Source: Vermamoeba vermiformis
Taxonomy: Eukaryota > Tubulinea > Echinamoebida
Direction of reading: 5' to 3'
Assembly: GCA_045837725.1 (NCBI GenBank)
Contig: JBEWZL010000149.1
Span: 47,152-111,151 of the forward strand
Length of the DNA stretch: 64,000 nucleotides
The position numbers were made by a program, and so were the translations under genes. Positions 50,408-60,832 of this stretch are shown in pieces. Positions within the stretch are counted from its first letter, which is position 1. Every line of letters starts with the position of its first letter. The notes under the pieces were generated by a model. The model worked only from the letters and a program-made list of their open reading frames with translations. It ran no database searches and was not told the DNA's origin.

Positions 50408-51602
50408 TTAGATCCGGGTCGGATTAATAACAGCAGTGCTGGGGATGAAATTAGCAGGATTAGGCATGCCTCGGCTCATCATAGCGTAATTAGATGCGTC
50501 AGGTCGGATGAAATTGAATGTATTGACTTTAATGGGCAACGGCGGCAAGCGAGTTCGAGTACCAGGAACATAATCCAAACTAAAAATAGCAACAAAATTA
50601 ATATGGCACTCATCAAAAGGCTACATCATAATGATATAATATAAGTATATGAGGTACTTACTATTTTTGCAAGGTAAAAATGTTGTTTCGGAATCTGACC
50701 ATAAGATCCAAATTGCAATGAGGACTAGCATTAACGAGATTATCGCCCATAGTCGCAATAATCTTTTCATTCTCCTTCAACAACTCTTTAACGCGTTGTT
50801 CGACATTCTCGTGGACTTCAATGGGTGGTCGTTGAGTGGCTGGTCCGCCCATCATGCTGGCAGCGGGCGGAGATTTTTGAAGGATTGAAAACGAGACCGG
50901 CATGCCGTTAGGACCAACACTTGGAGGCTTTTGTCCGACTGCTGGGTGCACTGGATACACACCACTGCCATGGATAGGACTGGTAATATAACGTGTCAGT
51001 CTCGTGTCAAACTACATGTCACCAAAATTAAAACGCAGAAGAAATTCAATAACGCCATTATGCTGTCAATAGTGTAATACTATATGTACATTATAGAGTA
51101 CTTACGGTGTGCCAAAATGCATTTCTTCTTCGCTCTTCTTACGCTTGAGTGCGGGACCGTCACTTGGCGAGGTTGGTCCTCGGCTAGGAACAGAAGCAGG
51201 CTTGGGTCGTTGATAGCTTGAAGTAGTGCTAGTCGGTGTTGTGGGAATGCTGTCGTTGTCGGGCGATGCAACTGATCTCAAGCCACGAGCCTGAATTATC
51301 GCGATAATTAGCCCACGCAAAATTTCAAATTCAAAAAAAAAATGATACTAGTCTAATTACAACTACACAGCGAATAATATAATATATACCGCCATCGCGC
51401 CAGTATAATTGCTGTTAAAAAAAGTAATGACTGCGAAGCTCTTTCGTACCTTTTTCTTGGCTTTTCTGGCCTTTGCTTCTTCTGCATCTGGGTTGTATTC
51501 CTCGTCGTCGTCGCCTCTACGCCGCTTATTATTTTTAAGGGTAGACTTGCTTTGTCTATTTGACTTGGGCTCTTTATCAACAGATTGCTCGTCGGAGTCC
51601 AT
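50408..51602 (-). CDS. Basic, low-complexity nuclear-type protein with SNH-like helices
   Basis: Four exons encode about 270 residues. The N-terminus is charged and lysine-rich (NNKRRRGDDDEEY, AKARKAKKK), resembling a nuclear localisation signal. A Ser/Thr/Pro-rich linker follows. The C-terminal half has a predicted helical pair, VEQRVKELLKENEKIIATM and LDLMVRFRNNIFTLQK, whose spacing recalls the SNH domain of SS18/GIF transcription co-activators, though the match is loose. The last exon ends VINPTRI at the stop (50408). The start is the ATG at 51602. It may instead be the 3' half of a larger gene that includes 51853-52391, because an acceptor (TAATTTAG) sits just before this ATG and the phases agree. 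Confidence 0.6.
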
Positions 51603-51852
51603 AGTACTAAATTAGGAAAATTAGACTTTGTTCATAATGTTAGGTAACAACTAAAGAAATTGGGCTCTGGCATTTTGCTCAAGCAAGTAATATATTATTA
51701 AGAATAATTAAACTAATATCGCGTGGCAAAAAGCTTGGCGTGCCAACAATAATTTTTTGATCGACGAGAAATTTTCAAAGAGAAAGATTAAAATGCGTCG
51801 ATTGGGAATTTAAAGTTATAATTATGCTTAAAATAATTATGTATTATTATTC

Positions 51853-52391
51853 TTACTTTTTATCGGTATTTGGAGTGCTAACTGGGGCAGATTGAACTTT
51901 AGATTCGGTTGGCGTGGCATTAGGTGGGGGAGTAGGTTCTGATTTGGGTGGTTTGGTTTCACTAGGGACTGAGGTATCCATGCTGTTAGCCCCCAATCCA
52001 GGGAACATGTTCTGCGAGGCCGTCATCTGAGTGGGCGGATCTTCGAGCGGATTCCAATCGCTAGTGTAAGAGCGCGTGTAGCTAGTTGTATTATTCTCGA
52101 TATCATTTAAATTGAAATCGTTGTAATCGGTCGCTCCAGCGACTTCGTCCTACATTAATTAAAGCTGTAAGCAAACGGCAGATTTGCAAATCGTTTTCAT
52201 CGTTAAATAATTATGTATCAACTTGATAAACAGATCAAAAAATATTGTACGATCGATAATATCGAGGGGTTTTGCAAATATATTTTTTAACGTGTGTAAA
52301 TGCTAGAATTGCAATTCGTCGCGGATCCCAGTCAAAAGATGTGACAGCTTACCAAGCTAAAACCTGGAAAATCATCTTGAAATGCGTCCAT
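51853..52391 (-). CDS. Small acidic low-complexity protein (or 5' exons of the next gene)
   Basis: Two exons encode about 120 residues starting MDAFQDDFPGFSL, then an Asn/Asp/Thr-rich stretch and a Pro/Thr/Ser-rich tail ending NTDKK before TAA. No domain was recognised. The last codons overlap a canonical donor (AAAAA then GTAAGA); using it would remove the stop, cross a 250-base intron and join the downstream basic protein in frame at 51606. I cannot decide between the two models. Confidence 0.55.
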
Positions 52392-52491
52392 TGTTGCTTA
52401 TATTCGATTTATATATTTATAGTGGTCAGTTAAGTCAGTTCTTCATACAATTCACAAATTAAAGTTTTGCGTCAAATCTGCACTGTCAACG

Positions 52492-52777
52492 ATGTTGAGT
52501 TTCAACAAAGTAAGTGTGTGATATCGTTCAATGTTGTATTTAAAATACAAATCGTATGTCTTTACGACAAAATTCACTATTTTGATAAAAAGTACAGAAC
52601 TTTTGCAACCGTGACTTAATCGAGAAAATTTCGCGACTTAACCACAGAATTTCTCGTGCTTGGCTTCGGTAGGTTTATTTCGTCCTATTAACACTCTTAC
52701 AATACAATACATACCATAGACTAACGGCCTATCGTCCAACTCGAATGCATCTTGAACCTTTGACGAGATTGGATTAG
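52492..52777 (+). CDS. Tiny Arg-rich protein
   Basis: A three-exon reading of about 48 residues: MLSFNK, then NFCNRDLIEKISRLNHRISRAWLR, then LTAYRPTRMHLEPLTRLD and TAG. Both introns have good GT-AG ends, and the phase matches at each. The basic N-terminal composition would suit a mitochondrial protein, but no family was recognised. It is divergent from the acidic protein at 52391 with only 100 bases between them. Confidence 0.4.
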
Positions 52778-53058
52778 CTGAATCTCGATATCCCTATCGA
52801 GTTTTAATACAACTTGCGTACCACGAGACAACATAATGATATGATACTTTTGCGCGCGAGCAGATATGGCTGTAGTTACAAGCACAACTTCAGACTAGAA
52901 AAGCTTGATCCTAGTAGCCGTTACAAAAAAATTCAAAATCAATTACCAGGACAGTCGAAGACAATTTAGTTCCAAATATTATTTATATTGGGTGATTTGT
53001 ACATGTTTATACAGTTTTTACAATATTTTTCAATAGTTTTGGAGTGTTTTCAGGTTGC

Positions 53059-53850
53059 TTAGAAGATCTTGACTGGTTTTTGAGGCTCTTCAGGTTTGTA
53101 ACGGATATATAACACGCCATTATTCAATTCGACTAATATCTTATCAGTAGATACGGGTTGAGACAATTGGAAGGTTCGTTCGGCCTCACCAATGAATCTA
53201 AACGAAAAATATTCAGATTAGTCACTGAATTTCATATTTGCATGAATTCAATTGCACGTACCTCTCTCTATGCCACAATTCAGTGGTAGGGCTTGAATAA
53301 TCGAAAGGCTCGCTTCTCTTGGTCTTTACAGTCAAAGTTCGTTGATGAGAATCCACGATCACATCAATATCTTTTCTGTCGACGCCCGGAACATCAACAG
53401 CGATGATAATCTCTTCACCGTCCTTGGTAATATCTATAGGTACGTTAGTGTAAGTTACCAGATTATTTTGTAAAGCAGATTCGACGTACCAGTTGCCAAG
53501 TACTTTTTGGTAGAGTGAGTTTGACGAGGCAGATCGAACCTGGAAGGACCGTTGAAGAAGATGTCGTTGCGAGATCGGTGGAGGATGTTATGAACAAAGT
53601 CGCCAAATGAAGTGCGAGGTCTAGATTTGGTGCAAGTGCGCTGAGGTAATGAAACAGATTCAGTTGTCTTTTGCTCGTCTACTTGTTGCTGATTATTTTG
53701 TTCTGTAGTTGCCTCGTCAGTATTGTCACTTTCTTCGGTGATTTGGAACTCGTGTGTCTCGTCAAGACGTTTTGTTTCCGCATCGGCTTTTACCGCGTAA
53801 GCAAATCCGATTACAATAATCAAAAGAAAGGCGAAGATTGATCTTTGCAT
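53059..53850 (-). CDS. Small heat-shock protein (Hsp20) with a signal peptide
   Basis: About 220 residues in three exons. I chose the ATG at 53850 because it gives MQRSIFAFLLIIVIGFAYAVKA, a clear signal peptide; upstream in-frame codons would bury it. An acidic/Gln-rich linker (TDEATTEQNNQQQ) precedes the alpha-crystallin domain: VDVPGVDRKDIDVIVD, LTVKTKRSEP, then GEAERTFQLSQPVSTDKILVELNNGVLYIRY, the conserved C-terminal block. The tail EPQKPVKIF contains the I/V-x-I/V-like anchor VKIF. Most Hsp20s are cytosolic, mitochondrial or plastid; a secretory-pathway one would act in the ER lumen or outside the cell. Confidence 0.87.
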
Positions 53851-54093
53851 TGTTACTTGTGTTGTTGTATTGTCCTTTGTTAGACTTGAATGAATGATTT
53901 TGTTGCGTCCAACCTCGCTTTTTATTGTTGTTTTTGATGACAAAGCAGATCGGTGACGTGGCTGCAAGAATTCTTGGTGATTCATTAACACAGCCACAAT
54001 TCCTAACTCCGTAGGGTATTGATGACGTGTTTCGTATGCTCTCGACGAGATACGTGGCTAATCTCGTTAAGATAGCTTAAACAAGCCAGATTC

Positions 54094-55987
54094 ATGCCGC
54101 GTCATCAAGATGCGCCGATCGGAGTTAACTCTCAAGACCTGAGGTTGGTCTTCAGTATTTTTAATGTTATGTGTATCCTACTACCAGTCATCTAAGGCGC
54201 ACTGTAGGTAAGAGGTCAATTAATCGAAAAAAAATCATTTTATTTATCTTTCAAGATGCACGTACAGAGGTGGCTTCCATCATTCGCTAGAACATTATCA
54301 ACACGGCAAAATATTGCCAGAAAATGCATTCGCACTAGCACACTATTTTTCTGTACGCCCCAAACAGAAGCATCTAGTTTCTAGATCTTTCGTCACCTCG
54401 TTCGCTGCATCCAAAAAAGTATCATTATTTGATACCACAGCTGGTCTTGAATATTCACCCGGCAAACGGATAGCTGATTCAGTGCCTCACGAGAACAAAC
54501 CAATCGTAGTTGTCTTTGGATGGCTTGGCGCTTCACGAAAAAATCTTCAAAAATACGTAGATTGGTATACAGAACGCGGATATGATACTATTGATTATTT
54601 AGCACCGAGGTAATTATTCAAAAAACTTGGGAAAATTGGATTTAATTCAGCAACGAACTTGCGCTTTTACCTTCTTTTTAACGCAATATCATTTCATAAT
54701 AACTAGTTATATATTTTTGCGATACATTTAGTCGTATGCATATTGATAATCAATATACTGCGGTTGAAAATTTCAAACTTGATATTTCTTCTCCCGACGG
54801 AATTCCGGTGTTCCGAGTAGCATTCCTTTGCAAAAATTTTATCAATTTTATTATTTATAAATAAATAACCGATCAACCTCAGCATGGCCTCGGCGTTCAT
54901 CACCGCGACAGTACGAACAAGTCACATGGCCATGAAACAACTAGTCGAACATTACAACACAGCCGCGCAATCTCATCAACGAGATATAGTCTTCCACGTG
55001 CTCAGTTTGAACGGATTTTATCACTATTTGTTCCTATTAATAGAAATGCGCAATTCGAAGCATCACAGCGATTTATTGAAGCACGTCAAAGGTGTCATTA
55101 TTGACTCGGCACCAGCACGCATAACTTTTGACATTTTGACACGTGGATTTGTTGGAGCTGTCATGGGCGTATTCAAGCATAAAGTAAGTATTGCTATATT
55201 ATATTAAAAGGACGATCGGATCTCGTTTTAAAAATACTTTGACATTTGCAAACACGTTACTTTCGACAATTGAATTTTTGTTACAAATTCATATTAAGGG
55301 CTCGCGATAAATTATACAGGTAGTAGGTGCCTTTGTTAATAAGTAGTGACCCGAACACGATGTTGCAAGACGTCTCGGGCACGACCACACTAACAAGAAT
55401 GCACCGCTTCCCGTCCGATCAGCGAAGTTAAGCTTGTTCAGGCCTTCTTAGTACTGGGGTAGGAGACTACCTGGGAATCGGAGGTGTTGTGCTCTTTCTC
55501 TTTTTTACTTTTTATAGTCCTTCATATTCTTTTATCTTGTTAAATATGAGGCAAGATCCAGATCCAGATCCGCGTCACATTTTTTTGGCATTTTTGTCGT
55601 AAGCTTAACGTTTTTGTTTAGCCTCAATATGAACACCCGATTGTAACACCGATATTCAAGTTTTTATGGAGATTAGCATTAGCGAGGCCGAGGAATAGAC
55701 AATTTATCGATCTGATCCACAAAGAATTAATTCAAGGTCAACCAATCCACAGCGATCAATTGTATTTATATAGCACTGCCGATGAGTTAATTCCGCACGA
55801 AGAAATAGAGTATCAAATCAACGTCCAGAAAGAGCGCGGAGTCAATGTCAAAACTCACAATTTTGTGGTCACACCGCACGTGGCTCATTTTAGATTTCAA
55901 CCTGCGGTATATGGCAAGCTAATAGAGGACTTTTTGGAGAGCAAGTGGAAGAAACACGACCAACAACAGGATCCGGTTCCTAAATAA
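54094..55987 (+). CDS. TMEM53/DUF829 alpha/beta-hydrolase-like protein
   Basis: About 360 residues in four exons. The core VVVFGWLGASRKNLQKYVDWYTERGYDTIDYLAP matches the start of DUF829, an alpha/beta-hydrolase-like family that includes nuclear-envelope TMEM53. It is followed by HVLSLNGFYHY (nucleophile elbow region), GVIIDSAPA, LYSTADELIPHEEIEYQI and HVAHFRFQPAVY, the usual blocks. The ATG at 54094 with an intron to 54255 gives an open frame; the ATG at 54256 is in another frame and stops early. The third intron (55184-55621, 438 bases) holds a complete 5S rRNA gene in the same orientation. The intron at 54610-54882 is also long (273 bases) and looks empty. Confidence 0.8.
55377..55494 (+). 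rRNA. 5S ribosomal RNA
   Basis: About 118 bases. Helix I ends pair (GCACGAC near 55379 with GTTGTGC near 55486, using G-U pairs). The internal promoter is intact: box A AGCGAAGTTAAGC (from 55421) and box C GGGTAGGAGACTACCTGGGA (from 55457). A six-T run starts at 55501, the expected RNA polymerase III terminator. It lies wholly within the last intron of the TMEM53-like gene, same strand. The exact 5' base is inferred from the helix. Confidence 0.95.
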
Positions 55988-56215
55988 AAATAACCCTTCC
56001 ACGGTTTTAAGTCGTATTATTATGCTTGACGCTATGGTGGTAACTGCGTTAGATTCAATCATGATTTTGAAAAAAATAGATAAGTTGGGCTTCGTTTGGA
56101 GATCCAAAAATGTTTCTTTTTTAATAGGTAATAGTAATAATACAGGTTTTAAATAAATAATGCGCAGGTCTATGGTACAAAATGACTATTGATATTGTTG
56201 AGGTCTTACTCGTCA

Positions 56216-58306
56216 ATAGCATCAAAATTGAGTTTGTTCGATGGTCGCAGATCTCCTCGGACAGATTTAAATATTTGTGGCCTTTTGAAGGTAAATCCTA
56301 ATATAGTATGTCGATCTTGCATAACCTTTTGGCCTCGAATAGGCGTTGTTAGAATATCGAGGTAATGCGGATCGGCATCTGTTTCCTCTTCATTTTCGCT
56401 TAAAGAAGACTCTTCATCTTGTCCATTCTCCGTCTGATTTTCTTTATCCTCATCGTGGCACTATTTATAAATAAAATGAACGTCAAAAAACGAAAAATAA
56501 AATTGATAAAATTTTGTACTGGCCGGATGTATCGATTGTTTTAGTTACTTACGCCTGATGAAGCAAAAGAACTCTTTCCTTTCTCTTTGTCAAATGATCG
56601 GTTATGTCGTGATGTACTGCGCCTCTTTTCTTTTTCAGCGGTTTCATTTTCATTTTCGGATTCGCAGAAGTACGAGGTATCAAGCTCGTCATTGAGCTGT
56701 ATTATGCAATATTAACGTCTATATAATGTTGATAATAATACGCACCTTTGGCACGAATAGCGGTTTGACTTGTTTTAAATTGTCCCAATCGAGATCGCGG
56801 AAGAACGGATGCGCTTTTATGCTTTGAACGCCATTATTACCTAATCGTTTATCAGGAGACGTCAAGAATCTAAAATTTAAATCAGAATATGAATTAAAAT
56901 AAAATTTATAACCACGTACTGTTGAATCAGATCCGTTGCTTCCTCGCTGAAGTTGGGCCTAATATAAGTCTCTAACATATAGGGGACATATTCTCGCCAG
57001 TTCTTAATATTCTCGAAGACGGCATCGGGTGTTTCAGCACTAAATGGCGCGAATCCTAAGAAAATTAAAGTCAGAAACGAATCCGGTTCGTAACGTTAGA
57101 AAGATTCGATTTACCTGTCAACATTTCAAAGAATATGCAGCCAATTGACCACCAATCGACCTCTCGACCGTAGCTTCTAGCATTATTATCGTACGTAAGC
57201 ACTTCTGGGCTCATGTAATCGGGCGATCCGACAACGGAGAACGCTTTTTGTCTTTTTGTTAAATTTTGGCATGCGTTGAACGGAGTTCCTATAAAAATAT
57301 TAATAATATGCATATCACATAATATTAGATTATTCTTACGTTGTCCACGAAGTCCAAATTGTTTTTTGGGCATTGGCGAAGCCAGTACGTGATGCTTGCT
57401 CGAAACACCTTCTTTAGAAAGACTAGAAAGACATTAATATAGACGTATTATCAATATTTATCGCGTACCCAAAGTCAGTTAGCTTTAATCTACCCTGTGC
57501 GTCAATAAGAAAGTTGTCTGGTTTGAGATCCCTGTTTTCAGATGCGTTAAAAATGGTTCCGTATATGATTAGATGTGATATTAATATACCTATGAATGTA
57601 CTCGAGCTGGTGTAGGCTATTAACGGCCATAATCATATCGGCTAAATAAACTTTGGCTTCGTCTTCCGTCAAAGTCTGCAAATCGTCCAACAGACGGCGC
57701 AGATCTCCACCAGGACAATATTCCTAGAATAATACTTGATTAGTAAGACCGTAATATGTATTTTATATTTACCATAGCTAAATAGAGCTTTTCGTTATCT
57801 TGAAATGAGTACATTAATTGAACCAAATACGACGTTAAATGCTTGGCGAGCACGTCTCGTTCATTTTTAATATTACGGACCTATATAAATAGTTGATAAG
57901 GAGATTTTAATCCAAATAATCAAGCTTACTTTGTTTTTCTTCCAAATAAGGGATTTTTTCATCATTTTTAATGCTAATAATTCGCCTGTATCCTTCTTTC
58001 GACATAAATGGACCTAATAATACGTTATATACGTATATATAGTAGAAAAGAATAAATACCTCACCAAAGGAGCCTTTTCCAATTTTTTTAAGCAAATGAA
58101 AATCTGCTAACGAGATCTTGGGCTTTGGAGCCGCAGATATTTTCATTTCTAAAGAGAAACGGCAGATATTAATAAAAATATAATTATTTAGGGTAATTCT
58201 TACTTTTTCGGAGCTGATCGACCGGAGGATCTGCATACAGCTCGCTTAGTGGTCGTTTTTTCTCCTTATATTTATGTAATAAGTCTTCAAACTCCTCGGA
58301 CGCCAT
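56216..58306 (-). CDS. NDR-type AGC protein kinase
   Basis: A Ser/Thr kinase of about 490 residues in roughly ten exons. Seen in order: LLHKYKEKKRPLSELYADPP before the kinase domain; GKGSFGEV (glycine loop); LALKMMKKS (VAIK lysine); EYIHRDLKPDN (catalytic loop); LKLTDFG; a long insert before FSVVGSPDYMSPEV (activation segment); the lobe motif REVDWWSIGCIFFEMLTG; then an acidic Glu/Ser-rich tail and the hydrophobic motif ILGFTFKRP. The insert between DFG and the APE-like SPE and the FTFKRP motif are typical of NDR/LATS kinases, which act in Hippo-like morphogenesis and cell-division pathways. The long acidic segment before the hydrophobic motif is unusual. The start at 58306 (MASEEFEDLL) is preferred; the frame is open farther upstream. 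Confidence 0.87.
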
Positions 58307-58480
58307 TTCATTAAGACGGTGTTGCGATTTGCTTGGAATTTTAATTGATAATACGTCATTTTTGACCGTTACGCATTTAAATCTTTTGGCGCGCAAAAAA
58401 AATTGACGCTCAGTTTTTTCCAACCAATGTGAACTTCACATATATTTACATCGTTTATGTTTAAAAAGTAGCTGCATATT

Positions 58481-60277
58481 CTAAACACGTCTAGTATAGA
58501 CAAAAACATCGTGGGTGAACGGATTCGCGATCTGTAAAGCATTTCTCATCGAAAAGAATGCGGCGCCGGTTCCAAATATGCCGAGGCCTAATTAAAGGTA
58601 TTAATATTGCGAAAAATTACTAAGAAATCGAAGGACGTACCACCCCAAAGTTGAATCCAGTCAAATCCGTTACGGAAGGCTAAAACAATCATAAAAATGC
58701 CCGCGCCGACAGCAGAGAGCAAAGAGAAAGCAACCAAAATTGTCATGTAATTTCTCGTGACCACGTTTCGCGCCAACTTGAATCTATTTTCTTCCAATTT
58801 TCCTTCGAATTGAGCGTGTACCAGCGCAGCTTCAAATTCAGTGATGGATGCTAGTTGATAGATACTTTGACGCGTATTATCGTTCTTATGGATGACCAAT
58901 TGTCCGTAGTGAGCAATGCCCTCAGTTTTTCTGATTCTAATCTCCTTGACCTCGGCCAAATTGACGCTGCTGATGCGAACTTTTCTGGAGGCCTGTTGCG
59001 CTATAATAATATTCTTTGAAGTAATAACAATGGCTTGTTTGCGATTCTTCATTGGCGTAGCGAATCCTAATGTCGGCAACAATACTGCAACGGGCAACAT
59101 GATTTGTGTTATAGAGGTCCAACCGACAATGATGACCACCAGAATCAAGCCTAGGTGAAATAAATTAGTTCCAAGAAAATAAAATAAAATTGAATGGTTA
59201 CTACGTGCCTGATGAAATCCATATGTAAAATCCGAGCATAAACCGAGATAAGGAAACAACCAGATCGAGGTGCTGCGTAGTCTCAAGGACGAAATTGACC
59301 GCTTGATTTTCTCGCGAAATTTCCTTAGCGATGCTGTACCGCAGTTGACTAGTCGTAATATTGTCCAATCCAAATGTAAACTTGTCATTCGCTTCAACAT
59401 CGTCTTCCACGATCAAGTACTGCGAGGATAATAACTTTTCTTCTTCACTTGTAGCGGAACCGCGGAACAATTGTAAGACGTACAATAATGCGGTGAATCC
59501 AGTTCCAACCAATAAAATAACAAAGGCAGCGAACTAGTGAAATTTGATTAGTACATCCAAAATAAAAAAGTGTCTATTATCAAATTAAGGAGTGGTGACG
59601 TACCTCTGGAACTACTAATGTGTACCATAGACCTAAGATGGAGCTCACTGCACCAGTAATTGTAAGGCCAAAATAGGTTTCGTGTCGATCGCAAGCCTTG
59701 CACATGAAATTAGCATTTTGACTCGTCTCACCGCACTCTCTGCATCTCTTGTAGTCTCCTATAATATCAGTGTTATTAAAGTTGCCTCTAGAAGACAGGC
59801 AAAGGTTAGATCTTACCTCGTGCACCGGAGTTCATTTTGCATCGCAAGTTTTTTGCTTTAGATGATCTAAACCACGAAAATAAAGTAAAGGCCGTCAAGA
59901 GAATCATGGCAATAGTCAGACTAAAGGTTAATTAGTTTTTTAGGTACGGATCTACCCCAGACTTACCAAAAGATGACTATGCCGTACTTCGAACAAATGT
60001 AAGGAGAAGTCGAAATTCGATTTAGAGCACATGTAAGCTCGGGGCATATTTCGTTAGCAAAATTGACCAGGCCAGAACCGGAACACGTTGAGGTGGCATC
60101 TAATTTTATTTTAATTTTATTTTTGATAATACGATACGTACTCTTTAATGTAAGACAAGTATTTGTTTCAGGGCACCACTGGCAAAATTCCCCACTAGTG
60201 AAATTAATCGCGTTTGTTGGCAGATTCCACTGATCAATTAAACAATCGCCACAACTGGAGGCAGTGCTGCAACTCAT
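58481..60277 (-). CDS. PSI-domain, zinc-ribbon, multi-pass membrane protein
   Basis: About 500 residues. The N-terminus has a Cys pattern like a PSI (plexin-semaphorin-integrin) domain: SCGDCLIDQW, then FCQWCPETNTC. A membrane helix (LTIAMILLTAFTLFSW) is followed by a cytosolic four-Cys ribbon (CRECGETSQNANFMCKAC). Further helices follow (LTITGAVSSILGLWY and others), then a stretch resembling a PH-like fold (IVITSKNIIIAQQASRKVRI, EIRIRKTEGIAHYGQLVIHK), and two last helices near the C-terminus. No named family was recognised. No signal peptide precedes the PSI part, so either the real start lies upstream or the first helix acts as a signal anchor. Six or so exons. Confidence 0.68.
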
Positions 60278-60832
60278 TCTGTGTTACTCGATTGCTCAGG
60301 TACTTAAAATACATTCGCGGATACTTGTTGTTTAAATAGTTTGGTTTAAAATTATCCGTTTTCCTTTTTTTCGTGTTTTGGAACTTTTGGCGGCCAAGAA
60401 AATTCAGTACGTCACCAAAATCTGAGTACATTGCTTTTCCCTAATGCATCCTAACGTATCATTGTGCCATAATTTTTAGCAGAAATAACGGATTTAAAGG
60501 GCTTTCAAGCTCGATCTTTTTTAATTACCGACAGTGTTCATGCGATCAACAAGGCATAGAACAGCTCGATCAATGGAAGTGGTTCATTGCACGAAAAAGT
60601 GCTTCGACCGAGTGGCTTCAAACGAGTGTTTGGGGACCTCATCATAATTTTGGAAACGCGATGGCTGCGCAAAGCGCGCTGTCGCCACTCAATAACAAAG
60701 AAATAAACGGGGAAATGTGAGAGGAAAATTCAATTGAGGTGATTTTCGAATACACTTCGAAGAACGGTTCTTTCGGCCGACCTCTTACGAGCATTTTTTG
60801 TTAAAGTTCATTTTATTTGTTTGTTTCGTTAT
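60278..60832. other. Intergenic region with an unassigned open frame
   Basis: 555 bases upstream of the PSI gene. On the plus strand a frame stays open from 60445 to a TGA at 60720 (91 codons) and contains protein-like sequence rich in Trp and Gln (EQLDQWKWFIARKSAS, EWLQTSVWGPHHN). It has no ATG at its head and could be an exon of an unseen gene or chance. Confidence 0.4.

Noticed and set aside
50261-50644. 127-residue plus-strand open frame
   Set aside because: It overlaps the last minus-strand exon encoding PGTRTRLPPLPIKVN; composition is poor.
54256-54384. ATG at 54256 as start of the TMEM53-like gene
   Set aside because: Its frame hits a stop within 45 codons and disagrees with the conserved frame; the ATG at 54094 joined by an intron works.
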